A DNA stretch of 64,000 nt, from assembly GCA_027924585.1 (NCBI GenBank), contig BSBM01002089.1, positions 689,501-753,500 of the forward strand. The letters are read 5' to 3'. Under the pieces are notes generated by a model. It had not been told where the DNA came from, did no database searches, and saw only the letters and a program-made list of their open reading frames with translations. The stretch is from Larix kaempferi (Eukaryota; Streptophyta; Pinopsida; Pinales; Pinaceae). The position numbers and the translations under genes are program-made. Positions within the stretch are counted from its first letter, which is position 1. The number at the start of each line of letters is the position of its first letter. Positions 22,377-34,900 of this stretch are shown here, piece by piece.

Positions 22377-22591
22377 TGCAGTGAACATATCCGTTCACTA
22401 AGTTAATATTCGAATCTGACTCTCATATTGAATAATAGATAAGAATAATATATTGATTGATTATATAAAAGATACAATAAGATCGCCTTTTATAGGGCTT
22501 GATCCAACATTGTGAAGGGTTACGCCCTTTCACTAGTAACCTAATAATCTATTAATTTATAAATAATAATATTAAATAAATATTCATAACA
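22377..22591 (-). repeat. 5' LTR of gag-only element
   Basis: 215 bp, TG...CA on plus. It differs from the 3' LTR at about 7 sites and is followed by the second GGTTC copy of the target duplication. Confidence 0.9.
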
Positions 22592-23396
22592 GGTTCACAA
22601 TATCGTCCATTCCAATGTCAGGGTCAGGACGTCAAGATTAGTTACAGAAACAAATTTCATTCTGACTTCCAACTACCAAGGTTTATGAGAAATGGGACTT
22701 CAACACCGGAACATTGTCATGGGAAAAAAGAATATTGACCTCCCGACTTCTGAGTTCCGATCTCTTGGAAAAATATAGGGATTAGGACATTTGGGAAGGT
22801 CGAAATAAACCAAATTATCATATCGATAGTGTCATTCTGCAATGACGGGCCTGTAAGTGAATTAGAATATGATTTAAGATGTGCATCGGGTCCGAAGCAC
22901 TAGGTCGATGATATAGATAAACAAATGTCGGCAAAACAAAATTAAACAAGCAAACTTTCTCACAGTGCTCAAGAAGGATCAAATCAAGCAAAATAAATAT
23001 CCATTTTGATCTAGATCATAAGGTATGAATAAAAGAAATCTTCAACTTATCAATATAGGAATTGAAAGACGTCTAAAACAATCAAGATGAAACCATGATC
23101 CCAATATGGTGGAAATAACATAGTGGATCAAGGAATGAACTGATCAAATGGATATCAACTGTAAGAAAATCAAGCTAGATATGAGGTGAAAAATATGTCA
23201 TACGATGATCGATGGAAATAAACTCAAAAGGCATTGAACCAAGATTCATCAAACTAAACAAGGGCAATTATTGATTTTGAAAATTTTAAGTGGGGTACCC
23301 TTCATTTTAGGTCAAAAATGTAGCCCGGATTTTTTGTACAGATACAACAGTACCCTTAGCAAATCTTAGTAAAATCTCAGTACTAACACTCATCTC

Positions 23397-24116
23397 ATGC
23401 CCAATAACCAACAAGTGCAACCCAAACGAAAGAATAAGGGAAATAATAAAAAACAACCAATGGTAGGAAGGTGGGGTCAACCTATTAATCCTCTCAATAA
23501 TAATGGACCTAACATAAACCCCGCAAAAAAAGATCTGAATAATCCTCCCAAGCAGGGGAAGAATTCACAGTTGAGAATTAATCATTTGTGTTCCTTGTAA
23601 AATGTTTATGGACACTATACTCACCATTTTCCCCATCTGACAAAAGCTCGCCAGTTATGGAATGAGGATAATAAATGTGAAAAGGTTGATGCTTTGCAAG
23701 GAAAACATAATCAACCTCCAACTCAAACCAACCCAGGACAACCAACGGTTCTTCAAAAACCCTTCCCTCCACAAGGGGTAGTCATGACTACTCAGCCTAT
23801 AGCAGCTTATTCTCCACTGATGCTGCCTACTGACCAACCACAAGAAGTAGGGTTCAATACCTTTTCATGTTATTTGTCGATGTTAACCTTCAAACTTGAC
23901 GCAACCAATATGGTTTAGGAGTTGAAATCCCTTCTAATGACAAATAAAAAGAGTCATGTTAGATCGATGAATCATTGTACATACCTTGTCCAACAAATGA
24001 AGTGATTATGAAAGTCCTCAAGTTCCCATTACACCGTATAAACAATAACCCCAATGCTATATCTATTCCTAAATATAGCATTGTGGATGAATTGGCCCAA
24101 TCTCTAGCAGCTATGT
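23397..24116 (+). pseudogene. G0 gag C-terminus and zinc-knuckle/linker region
   Basis: The frame carries a Lys/Gln/Asn/Pro-rich stretch, then RINHLCSL, a TAA, and NVYGHYTHHFPHLTKARQLW. This is a decayed C-x2-C-x4-H-x4-C knuckle: in relatives the stop is Cys and the Phe is Cys. It continues with a Pro/Gln-rich linker and ends IVDELAQSLAAMS just before the LARD insertion. The continuation MSMLEVLYNCHVHRKALL is found 12.3 kb downstream at 36453. Several stops and frame changes interrupt it. In a live element this part would bind RNA and lead into the protease. Confidence 0.7.
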
Positions 24117-27100
24117 CGTAATGTACCCAAAATCCTCAATGCATTTTTAGGGAAATGGGGTATAATTTTATTTTCTTAACTACATCCAAACAATCCAATT
24201 ATGTTAGTCCCATTGATGGGACAACATGATTGATCAATGATGAAGTACATTTTTAGATTTTTACACAGAAGAATACATATAGATTAATTCTAATAACCTT
24301 TATTACGGAATGATATAAAATGATTCACTTTATAAGGTCATATTATAACATTTGAAGCTTCTTGGTTAATCTTTAACAATTACTAAATCTTTGATCATAA
24401 CATAATCCCCATCAACTTAGTCACTGGCATAAAGTCTTAACAAGATTTATCCATTTAAGCATCCTAGGAGTATGGCTAATCCATGACTATAATAGTTCTT
24501 TACACTAATTACACAATCACTTACTTATTCTATACAATTACTTTATTGTACTGTTATATGAATATAGCTCTATATCAACTTAAATATCACCTTATATAAT
24601 ATATTCTACACAAGATATACAGTGAACCTTTCAGTTACCTACTACATTCGTATCTTACATTATTAACCACATCAAGTATCATATGTGAAGATGGATGCCA
24701 CTCATTCTAGTAGTATCATCTCTTATAACTATGAAGACTATCTTCTATGCTTCAACACATAATATATTTCACGCAAGGAATACTATGATTCTTCCAATTA
24801 CATTATTATTAAGGTAATCCAAGTCAATACTCTTAATCAATCATTTAATTTATTATTTAAACACATACTAGTATAGTTCGAATGATGATATATGTATGTA
24901 TTTTATTAGAATGCACCTAGGTGAAATAGATATAATATTAGAGAAACTAATTCCTAACATAATATTTAGTTTAGTGTTTCAACTCGTACCTGAATGTAAA
25001 AGTATAATCGTTGATTTAACAATTTTTTTAAATTCTTTCATCTATATTCAAATTCACTTAAATATGAATACAAGGTTGTTGAGTATTTTTGAGATAACGG
25101 AGATCATTTACTTAATCACATAATCTCTACACATAATCATTGGATAATAATAATAATTCAGACTTACTTAATAATCTTAGGAAGGTTATGACTAATTAAT
25201 GAATTCATATACATATTAATCATTGATCATGACATTTTATACCATCTTAAATCACATGGAAGATCAATTATTTGCAATAATTTTATTTATCTCAACATAT
25301 TCATTGATAGATCTTTACAAAGCTTACTGAAGAATAATAACAGTGCAAGTGTAAAATACTTATCTAAACAGGTAGACTTGTATAATTGAAGGCGACTGAA
25401 GCCTTGACTGTCACGTTCCACACAAACTATTGGCTCTATGTCTGATGTGTATTCTTTCCATCAAAGATCCACTAGGTAGGAGTTTTTAGGAATTACTTAC
25501 GCATCTCATAAAAGAACTCAATTTGTCATTATCACAACTTTCAATATAAGTTATATAAGAAACTTGGCCTCCGAGTATGTAACTATGAATGCTACCTTCG
25601 ACTGTAATTTATTTAAATATGTTCTCTCTAAGAACAATCCAAGAGGTTCCATTCTTACTAATACAATATCAATAGGGGTATTTATAATACAACTAAACAA
25701 AGGGCTATGCCCCTCAATTTCATGACAACGGTAAACAATGAAGGGTTATGCCTTCATAACAATAGTAATTATGTGTTATTCAACCACGGTGAAGAACTAC
25801 ACCACATTCTATATATTTAATATCAACAGAAAAATCAGGTGATCAATCTAAGATGTGGACTATGCCCACATGGTAAATACTTAAAACCGATAGTGATCCA
25901 AATTGCGCCCACATAGTATACCTTTAAAATAAATAATAATCAAACCAAGGAGTAGGGTTACATCCATACTGTACTAAATATTAAGCATAAGGTTACAATC
26001 ATTAAAAGAGTATAGGTTCTCCCTAATAAAGAGAGGCGCTCTTAAAAAAATAGTAATAAATTGCATACACAACACAACATACGCGAGCTCTTAATCGAGA
26101 GTCCCAAACTGTAAATACAACAATATATTTGAAAAACAATCAAATCATTGGCTTGCAACCAAGAGGCCGAGCCAATATTACATGCAATAATTAGAGTACG
26201 ACTTTTCCACTAAGCACGGTCTTAAATGCAAACTACCAGTTTAGTAACGTTTTCTTTCGCATACTAAATCGATTGAATATTCCACTAATCTAGGGCCATA
26301 CTCCCAAGAGGGAGACACCTTATCATGACACTACAACGCTCTTGGAACAAATCCAATACTTCTCCATTTAACATTACAACCTTGGAACATATCCAATAAT
26401 CTCCATTAAGAAAGGGGTTGCGCCCTTCCAACCATATTGGTATTTATATGATGGTATGCTTATAAACACATTGAAGGCCATACCCTCACAATCCATAACG
26501 ATGGATGAGTGGTTATCTATGCAGATAACTAAGAGGCTACGCCCCTGCCTAAGTCCATGATAGCAAATGTGTGTGTGTGTATGCAAACAAATAAGAGGTT
26601 GCATCCTTACCCTAGTAAACATAATTAATAACAGACAGTAGGTCTATTCCCTCCAATGCTATCACAATCACAAAAGAAAACCAGAGAGTAATTTACTCGA
26701 GCTCAATATCACAAAACTACTCCACCTACAAGAATAATTACCTGGATTTGACGTTATCCTTATATGTAATCTCTCCAAATTCATTGGAAATGAGAATGAA
26801 CGATCTAGGGTTGGATCCCAAAAGAGTGACAATTCAACGTAGAAGATGCACATCAAGAACACTCATCTCCTCCACAAAGGTAAAATAGATCCTCCCAACT
26901 TACAACAGAAAAACATTCCATTCCAATGAACTGCTCCTCCTTTTTATGAACCGTAAATTTATGTGGTTATGAAGTTGGACTTCCTTCCTCGATGGTTGAA
27001 ATCGATCCTCCTCCTCGACATGTGGAGGTCATTGTTATAGGGTTTGAATCCCTTTGTGAGGGACCCTAACGGTTCTTAGAGAAATAGTTATCCATTAGAT

Positions 27101-27921
27101 TTAGTACTGTGCATTCTTTCAAGGGCCACTGAATATTTCAAACCATATATATAGATGTTCAATTAGGTTTCCTGCTTTGATTACTATAATTATTTTTAAT
27201 AATCATTCGTTTTTCTTTGGTATATTTAATCAACTTATTATTTAATAAATATTATTTTATACTTTTCATATATACATTTATATTTGTATTTTGTAATAGG
27301 TAATTATATAAGTATATAATTTCCACTGAACTTGTGGGTACACTTGTCACACATAAATATTTATAATCACTATTTGTAATATTAAAGGCTCAACTTGTCA
27401 TAATACTAAGGATGACAATACTTAATACTAATCTCAATAATAATATAGTAAGATTTAGCTTCATTGTAACCTCACAGATGTAAATAGATAGGTAGGTATT
27501 AAACACTTACTATTTTCATTGCCGAAAAGTACCAACTATGTTGCCATTATACTTATGACTAATCGTAATTTAAGATGACAACTAAAAATATTTAGGCCAA
27601 CAAGTGAATATCAAAAACCCACTTTTCCTCAAGTGCTTAATACATCAAGGTGACATCGGTCATCAATAGCTAGACTCTCATGGCTTCCATCCATTCACCT
27701 CTTCCCCTAGTGGATTCATTTTCCCCCATCATTTATTTGCGTCCATCCCTTCAGTCTCCTAAGTCTACAAATTCATATTACAACTTAGAAAAATCAATAA
27801 AATACTTACAAAGTTTATTGGCGGGGCCTTGGACTTGAGCTCCTCACTAGGAACTGGTACAGTGTACACTTACATTTGAATTTCAGTTATAGAAGAATCG
27901 GGGTAACCGAGGGATGTTACA
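24117..27921 (-). repeat. Left LTR (3' LTR) of LARD-like element
   Basis: About 3.8 kb, AT-rich. It aligns along its length with 31974-36435; landmarks include GCATTTTTAGGGAAATGGGG at the start and GAGGGATGTTACA at the end. Short imperfect palindromes of the type AGGG-YTRYG-CCCT recur between about 25700 and 26610. Open frames such as 24896-25123 are matched by diverged copies in the other LTR and have no family features. Confidence 0.9.
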
Positions 27922-27937
27922 TCCTCCCCCCCTTAAA
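27922..27937 (-). promoter_or_regulatory. Polypurine tract of LARD-like element
   Basis: On minus, TTTAAGGGGGGGGAGGA directly abuts the TG start of the 3' LTR. Confidence 0.75.
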
Positions 27938-28027
27938 ATAACATCATCCTCTATGTTCGTGCCCTTCAAAACTTCATCTTCAACTTTCAATTGTCTTTGT
28001 GAAATACAGTCTTCAGTTATTTTTTCT

Positions 28028-28407
28028 TGCTTTTCTAAAATTATATATCTTTGCATCTCTTTTGGATGTCTTCATTACTTCTTTGTTTTTCATAACCTGT
28101 ACTTTACAAAGAATACAAGGTCTTTGCCAAAATTTTAGCATAAATCATATGTATACACATTATTATTCAAAGTCAAAAGAAACATAAGTAATAATTTACT
28201 TTGCAACATCTTGTTGCTTTTCTAAAATTCTATATCTTTGCATCTCTTTTGGATGTCTTCATTACTTCTTTGTTTTTCATAACCTGTACTTTACAAAGAA
28301 TACAAGGTCTTTGCCAAAATTTTAGCATAAATCATATGTATACACATTATTATTCAAAGTCAAAAGAAACATAAGTAATAATTTACTTTGCAACATCTTG
28401 TTGCTTC
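28028..28407 (+). repeat. 188-bp tandem duplication
   Basis: Units 28028-28215 and 28216-28405 or so are almost identical (GCTTTTCTAAAATT..., TTGGATGTCTTCATTACTTC, TAATTTACTTTGCAACATC). The near-identity suggests a recent duplication inside the LARD interior. Confidence 0.9.
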
Positions 28408-29180
28408 CTTTTCACAACAACTCTTTTAGAGTTTAGTTTTACTTACAAAGATTCACTTTGTAATATTCCTACACCTTCAATAGTTGTCAATCATAAATGA
28501 TATATATAACTCATACTCTAAGATAGAATATTCACATATTTATTTTCATGGAAAAAAAAATTTCCATATATAACATCCCCATCCATACTTCCAGTATGGT
28601 ATTACTTCTTCCAAAGTACTCTTAGTCATAGACCTTGAACAGTTCAATTGCTCATTCCATAGGTCACTCACGAGCCAGGCCAAGAATACTAGAGAATAAT
28701 AACCCAAGGACTATTCTCTGTCTTTGTTACTAATGCAGAGTAATCAGAAGGTTTTTTACCAACTCTATGTAATTCTTGTAATAAAACCCCCTTTAACACA
28801 GTCCCTCTTGGACAAACCATGTTTCTTTCATGGTAACTGATCGCTCAAGGAATTACAACTGAACCTTCCAGTGAACTAGGAACCATTACCCCCTGTAATG
28901 TTCACTCTCAACAACTTTTCTTTTTGAGATAAGGCTCTTCTTCATATTCAAGATCTTTTTTAATTCTTTTCTTTTCAAGGAACTGTTAGGTTTTAGTTTC
29001 TCTCCATTTCTTTTATTTTTAATTCATAATTAAATATTTTTCTTCACATAGTTCTAATTCTTCATTAACACTTTATGTATTAATTAAGGGGTCATGTCCC
29101 TCCCTAGTATGCTCGGTCCCTCTTTCGAGTGGATTTTCCCAAGGAGTTAGAGTATAATAATAATTTTATCTATATACTTT

Positions 29181-29459
29181 GATGCTCCAAAGTTGTCTCA
29201 ACTCAACATCAAATCAAAACATTTGAGTCAAAACAATTTTGATGCTCCAAAGTCTCCCGAATCAACATCAAATCCAAAACGTTCAAGTCTGGACACTTTT
29301 GATGCTCCAGAGTCTCCCGACTCAACATCAAATTAAAAAATTTAAGTCAAAAACACTTTTGATGCTCCATAGTCTCCCAACTCAACATCAAATCAAAGCA
29401 TTTAAATCAAAACACTTTTGATGCTCCAGAGTAACCCAACTCAACATCAAATCCATGTA
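29181..29459 (+). repeat. 60-bp tandem repeat, about 4.7 units
   Basis: GATGCTCC starts units at 29181, 29241, 29301, 29361 and 29420. Each has (A/G)ACTCAACATCAAATC and an (A/T)AAGTCAAAACAC-like tail. The 60-bp period keeps a reading frame open (repeated LMLQSLPTQHQIK on plus), but the unit is in a non-coding region and on the strand opposite to the element. Confidence 0.9.
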
Positions 29460-31951
29460 TTAAGTCCTCCAAGACTTTACATTTTACATTGAAATTGCTA
29501 TAACTCATTCTATGCAATTTATTCAAGAAATGTTAGTCATAATGACATAAAATATTATCCTTTTAAAAGAAAAGATACATTTCCATTACCAATTCGACCA
29601 TTTTGTTGTTTACCAACAACTATTATCTTACCTACCCAATTGCATATTGCTACATGTATCATCCCAGGCTCACCCAGTTTTACTTTTCATAATATAACAT
29701 TTATGCATTTTGATACAAATAACTTTGCACTATGTGTACTAATCATTTCACTTTTTTTTAGAAAATGTGTTCATCATCATCAATTTCTAAGCATCATATT
29801 ACAATTTCCTGTTTTGGTACTTATAATATCTTGCAAAAGATGTGCAAATCATTTCTACAATAATTCAATTTTCTCAATTTACACCTTCCATTCTTTCTAA
29901 ATCAATTGCTTTAACATAAATTTTGTCATCTACTCAAACTTAACATTCCCATAAATGTTACATTTACTTATTTCAAGTGTTTCAATAGGAATTCAAATCT
30001 ACCGATTTGTTTCATAATGTCTTTCATATGAAGTATATACTTGGCATAAATCATTTGTGCTATTGATTTTCATATTATCAAATTTTAATAGCACCCTGCT
30101 ATCCTTTCATAATTTTACTTAGAAATTACCTTATGTATTGCTTTCCATTATTTTCTCTTTAGTTTGGTGAGGCTTCTTGCAACCAAGTGTACCTGTATAT
30201 TACAGTTACAACTTCTTGAAGGGATTTATTAACATCATAATCTCTTTTGTCAACATAATTTTAAAAAGAAAGTAAATTTTAACATAATTTTTTTACTTAG
30301 GTGCACTCAAACACCAATGTTATGCATAATGCATAATTCTTGATGCAACAAAATTCCCTTTTGCATAATCCCAATACATTAACTACTTCGACACACATAG
30401 TCTTGTTGAAATCAAAGTGTATCAATATACTTTATCTTGTCGTAACTATACATCTATATTAGTTACCTTTATTTTGCATATATCTTTCGTTGATTTGCAC
30501 CTTATCTATCTATTGCTTTATCTTAAATATATTAAGCACAATTGATACCATACTTGCTATAAGTTTGAATACATATTAAACTTTTGGTGCTTCCACTAAT
30601 TTTACTACATCTTGCCCCTTTATTGGGAATTACCCCCACATTGTATTCAATTGTAAAGAGGGTATGTTTGATAAACTTAACATGTAAGTGAGTTCTCAAG
30701 CAGAATTACTTCAAATTAAATTTAAACTCATACATGTAGTGTTTATGGTTAACATTTCTTCTTCGAGCACATAGAAAAATCACCGTGTTAGTTACCCTTT
30801 TCAACCTTATCAAAATTCAAATTAGGACTAGCATTGTTATGTGTATGCATCAATCTTCTTCAATTCATGGCAGAAAGGATAGGTGATCATGTTTACCTTT
30901 CATTTACTCCTCACATGAAGAAAAGACATGTATCTTTATTTAAAATTGCATTGTACTTTTAGCATTATACGTTAACTATAGAATAGTACAATATTTACAA
31001 CATACGCATGCTAATATGCATTACAGTTACATCTCACCAATGTTTTAATTACGTTCAATTTCTTTTGCATATTTTCTTAGTATTTAATGCCTAAGAATAA
31101 TTTATGATGTCTATAACATAATGTAATCATTTATTTAACATATATATAGAAATGAACATATCAATCATTATCTCAAATCCTTATGACCAAGTAAAATCCA
31201 TGATAGCTTACAAACTCATTTACTTTCATGCATTCAACTAATCATGTCAAGTTTATGGAAGCCCTTTACATGCCACTAACAATCATAACATTTAATCAAT
31301 GATTGATTAAACATTCCAAGTAATCAACTTAAGTCATGCTTTTCTAGAGCATAATTAAAATCATTCACACTTCAATGCGTACCTGCTCCCTTGTGATCTT
31401 AACTTCTTCTTTCAACACATATCAAGGAAGGTGAACATGTCAATCTTTATCTTTAGGATTCTAAATAACAACACCGTACTAATGTTGAGCTCATACTTAT
31501 AATTACTTCTTCTTGATTTATGTTTTTTTTGTGCAACATGATGGTGAACAAGAGAAATTAAATCTATTATATCCTTTTGAGGATTTCTTTTAGCCAACTC
31601 ATGAGCCTATTACAGTTCTTCATAACACTAACGACTCACGAAACATAGGACTTTTCTTACTCATTATTACATTTACTTCCTATGTATAACAATCAGTAAT
31701 TAGACACCAGTCATGTTATCATGCAATTGACTAAGCAGATTCATCTATGCAGTATTTTTACTTGCTTCAACTATAGTATATAAACTATATCTAATAAAAC
31801 TTTCTACTATACCAGCGTAATTCATATTTGCTATAACATGCATGCCAATAAAGTATACAATTACTACAAAAAAATTTGCATCTAATTAAGAAATAGTCCA
31901 TAGAGTACAAAACTTACCTGCACATATGTGAGTCCATTAGGCCGTAGTGTT

Positions 31952-31971
31952 GTTACTCTGCTTTGATACCA
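31952..31971 (-). promoter_or_regulatory. Primer binding site of LARD-like element
   Basis: On minus, two bases after the LTR end, the sequence TGGTATCAAAGCAGAGTAAC differs from the initiator-Met consensus TGGTATCAGAGC at one position. Confidence 0.8.
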
Positions 31972-31973
31972 CT

Positions 31974-34900
31974 TGTAATGTACTCAAAATACTTAATGCA
32001 TTTTTAGGGAAATGGGGTATAATTTTTTTTTAACTACATCCAAACAATCCAATTATGTTAGTCCCATTGATGGCACGACATGATTAATCAATGATGAAGT
32101 ACATTTTTATATTTTTACACAAAAGAATACATATAGATTAATTCTAATAACCTTTATTACAAAATGATTTAAAATGCTTCACTTTATAAGGTCATCTTAT
32201 AACATTTGAATCTTCTTGGTTAATATTTAACAATTACTACATCTTTGATCATAACATAATCTTCATAAACTTAGTCACTGGCATAAAGTCTTAACAAGAG
32301 TTATCCATTTAAGCATCCTAGAGTAGGGTTACTTCATGACTATAATAATTCTTTACACTAATTAGAGAATCACTTATTCCATACAATTACTTTAATGTAC
32401 TGTTATATGAAAGTAATACAAGTGCCATAAAGATCTATATCAACTTACATTTCACCTTATATAATATATTCTACACAAGATATACAATGAACCTTTTAGC
32501 TACCTGCTATGTTCTTATCTTACATTATTAGCCACATCAAGTATCATATGTGAATATGGATGCCACTCCTAGTAGTATCATCTCTTATAACTATGAAGAC
32601 TATCGTCTATGCTTCAACATATAATATATTTCACACAAGGCATACTATGATTCTTCCAATTAAATTCTTATTAAAGTAATCCAAATCAATACTTTCAATC
32701 AATTATTTAATTTATTATAAGCATACATTCTAGTATAGTCTGACTAATGATATAGGTATGTATTTTATTGGAATGCACCTAGCTAGAATATTAGCAAAAC
32801 TAATTCCTAACATAATATTTAGTTCAGTGTTTCGACTCGTACCTGAATGTAAAAGTCTAATTGTTGAGTTAAGAATTGTGTTAAAGCCTTTCATCTATAT
32901 TCAAATTCACTTAAATATGAATACAAGGCTACTGAGTATTTTTTTAGATAATAGAGATCATTTACTTAATCAGATAATCGCTACACATAATCGTTGGATA
33001 ATAATAATAATTTATACTTACTTAATAATCTGAGGAAGGCTATGATTGATAAATGAATTCATATACATATTAATCATTGATTATAAAATTTTATACCATA
33101 TTAAATCATATGGAAGAACAATTATTTGCAATAATTTTATTTATCTCAACATATTCACTAATGGATATTTACAAATCTTACTGAACAACAATAACAGTGC
33201 AAGTGTAAAATGCTTATCTGAACAGATAAACTTGTATAACTGAATCTGACTTAAGGCTTGACTACCACGTTCCACCAAACCTTTTGGCTCTATGTCGGAT
33301 GTGTATTATTTCCATCGAGAGGCCAATATCGAGCTAGGAAATGAATCCACTAGGTAGGAGGTTTTAGGAATTAGTTATGTAGCTCATAAAAGAACTCGAT
33401 TTTCCATTATCACGACTTCTAATATAAGTTATATAAGAAACTTGGCCTCCGAGTATTTAACTCCATATGCTACCTTCGATTGCAATTTATTTAAATATGT
33501 TATCTCCAAGGACAATCCAAGAAGTTCCATTCTTACTAATACAATATCAACATGGGTAATTATAATGCAACTAAACAAAGACCTATGCCCCTCAATTTCA
33601 TGATGGTGGTAAACAATGAAGTGTTACACCTTCATAACAATAGTAATTATTCACTATTCAACCATGGTGAAGGGTTATGCCACATTCTATATATTTAATA
33701 TCAACAAAAAAATTAGGTGATCAATCTAAGATGTGGGCTATACCCACACTATAAATACTTAAAATTGATAGTGATCCAAGTTGCACCCACACGGTATACC
33801 TTTAAAATAACTAATAATCAAAACATGTAGTAGGGTTATGTCCATACTATACCAAAAATAAAGCATAAGGTTACAATCATTAAAAGAGTATAGGTTCACC
33901 CTCATAAGGAGGCGCTCTTAACAAAAATTAGTAATAAATTGCATACACATAACACAATATATGCCAGCTCTTAATCGAGAGGACCAAACTATAAATACAA
34001 CAATATATTTGAAAAACAATAAAATCATTGGCCTACAACTGAGAGGCCGAGACAATATTACATGTAAGACCCAGAGTGCGCATTTTCCACAGAGCACGAT
34101 CTTAAATGCAAACTGCCAGTTTAATGAATTTTTATTTCACTTACTAAATCAATTGAATATTCCACTAATCTAGGCCATACTCCCAAGAAGGAGACGCCTT
34201 ATCATGACACTACAACACTCTTGGAACATATCCAATACTTCTTCATTTAACATTACAACCTTGGAACATATCCAATAATCTCCATTAAGAAAAGGGTTGC
34301 ACCCCTCCAACCATATTGGTATTTATATAATGGTATTTTTATAAACAGATTGAAGGCCATGCCTGTTGAAATATTGTAACTTCAAAGAATATTATATTTG
34401 TACTTTATTATTCCGGAGATGTTTCATTCCTCTGTGGAGATCTTATTGTATATCCGGAGATGTTTATTCCCCCGTCGGAATGTGGTAACTTGGGTTATTA
34501 GACTTCCCTAGTGGGGGTCGGCCCTGTATGTGTTATGTGGGTGAAAGGGTTGTTAGACCACCCTAGTGGGGTCGGCCCAGTCAGTTGTAGTGGAGTGTTT
34601 AACCCAGTGGTAAAGTTGGGGCCGACCTAGTTAATATAAAGTACAAGTCGGAGATGTGTATAAATAGAGGAGGTGTGTTCCTCATTATACACACACTTCC
34701 CTCACTTGAAATGTAGCGCACTTATGGAGGAGAGGTATGCTATGGAGGAGGAGGAGATCATGTCTTTGGTTTGCATCTTTGTATAATGATGGTCATCTAT
34801 ATTGAGGAATCTTTGCTGGGTTTTCTACCCCATGAGGGTTTCCTAGGATAAATCAGTGTCTCTTGTGTTTATGCTATGCTTGTTGTTTCTTCAGTGATCC

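Larger units (their letters stand above)
19497..22591 (-). mobile_element. Complete non-autonomous gag-only LTR retrotransposon
   Basis: The 215-bp LTRs (19497-19711 and 22377-22591) start TG and end CA and differ at 7 positions by eye (about 97% identity). A perfect 5-bp target duplication GGTTC flanks the element (19492-19496 and 22592-22596). A primer site complementary to initiator tRNA-Met and a polypurine tract are in the right places for minus-strand orientation. The only coding region is a gag with two zinc knuckles; protease, RT and integrase are absent. It must have been mobilised in trans. It is longer than typical TRIMs and has an unusual GC-rich leader. Confidence 0.9.
16624..23349 (-). 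repeat. Right LTR of element X, interrupted by a gag-only element
   Basis: On plus the LTR starts TGTTGACGCCTGG at 16624 and ends ACAACA at 23349. Removing the 3,095-bp insertion at 19497-22591 and its duplicated 5 bp leaves about 3.6 kb. Only the last 630 bp (22720-23349) have a counterpart in the left LTR. The 2.9 kb from 16624 to 19496 is AT-rich and carries no gene I can recognise. The end at 23349 abuts G0 sequence. Confidence 0.55.
27938..31951 (-). other. Non-coding interior of LARD-like element
   Basis: About 4 kb of AT-rich sequence without gag, protease, RT, RNase H or integrase motifs on either strand. It contains a 188-bp tandem duplication (28028-28407) and a 60-bp tandem array (29181-29459). 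The open frames (for example 29640-29900 +, 31412-31597 -) have no recognisable domains. Confidence 0.7.

Noticed and set aside
26374-26622. 82-codon minus frame in the LARD LTR
   Set aside because: It lies in LTR sequence with a TG-repeat and palindromic motifs, and is not preserved in the other LTR.
29640-29900. 86-codon open frame in the LARD interior
   Set aside because: Phe/Ile/His-rich translation of AT-rich DNA, on the strand opposite to the element, with no recognisable motif.
24896-33033. Pair of similar open frames at 24896-25123 and 32758-33033
   Set aside because: They are the same LTR region seen in both LARD LTRs. The frames differ by indels and show no coding signature.
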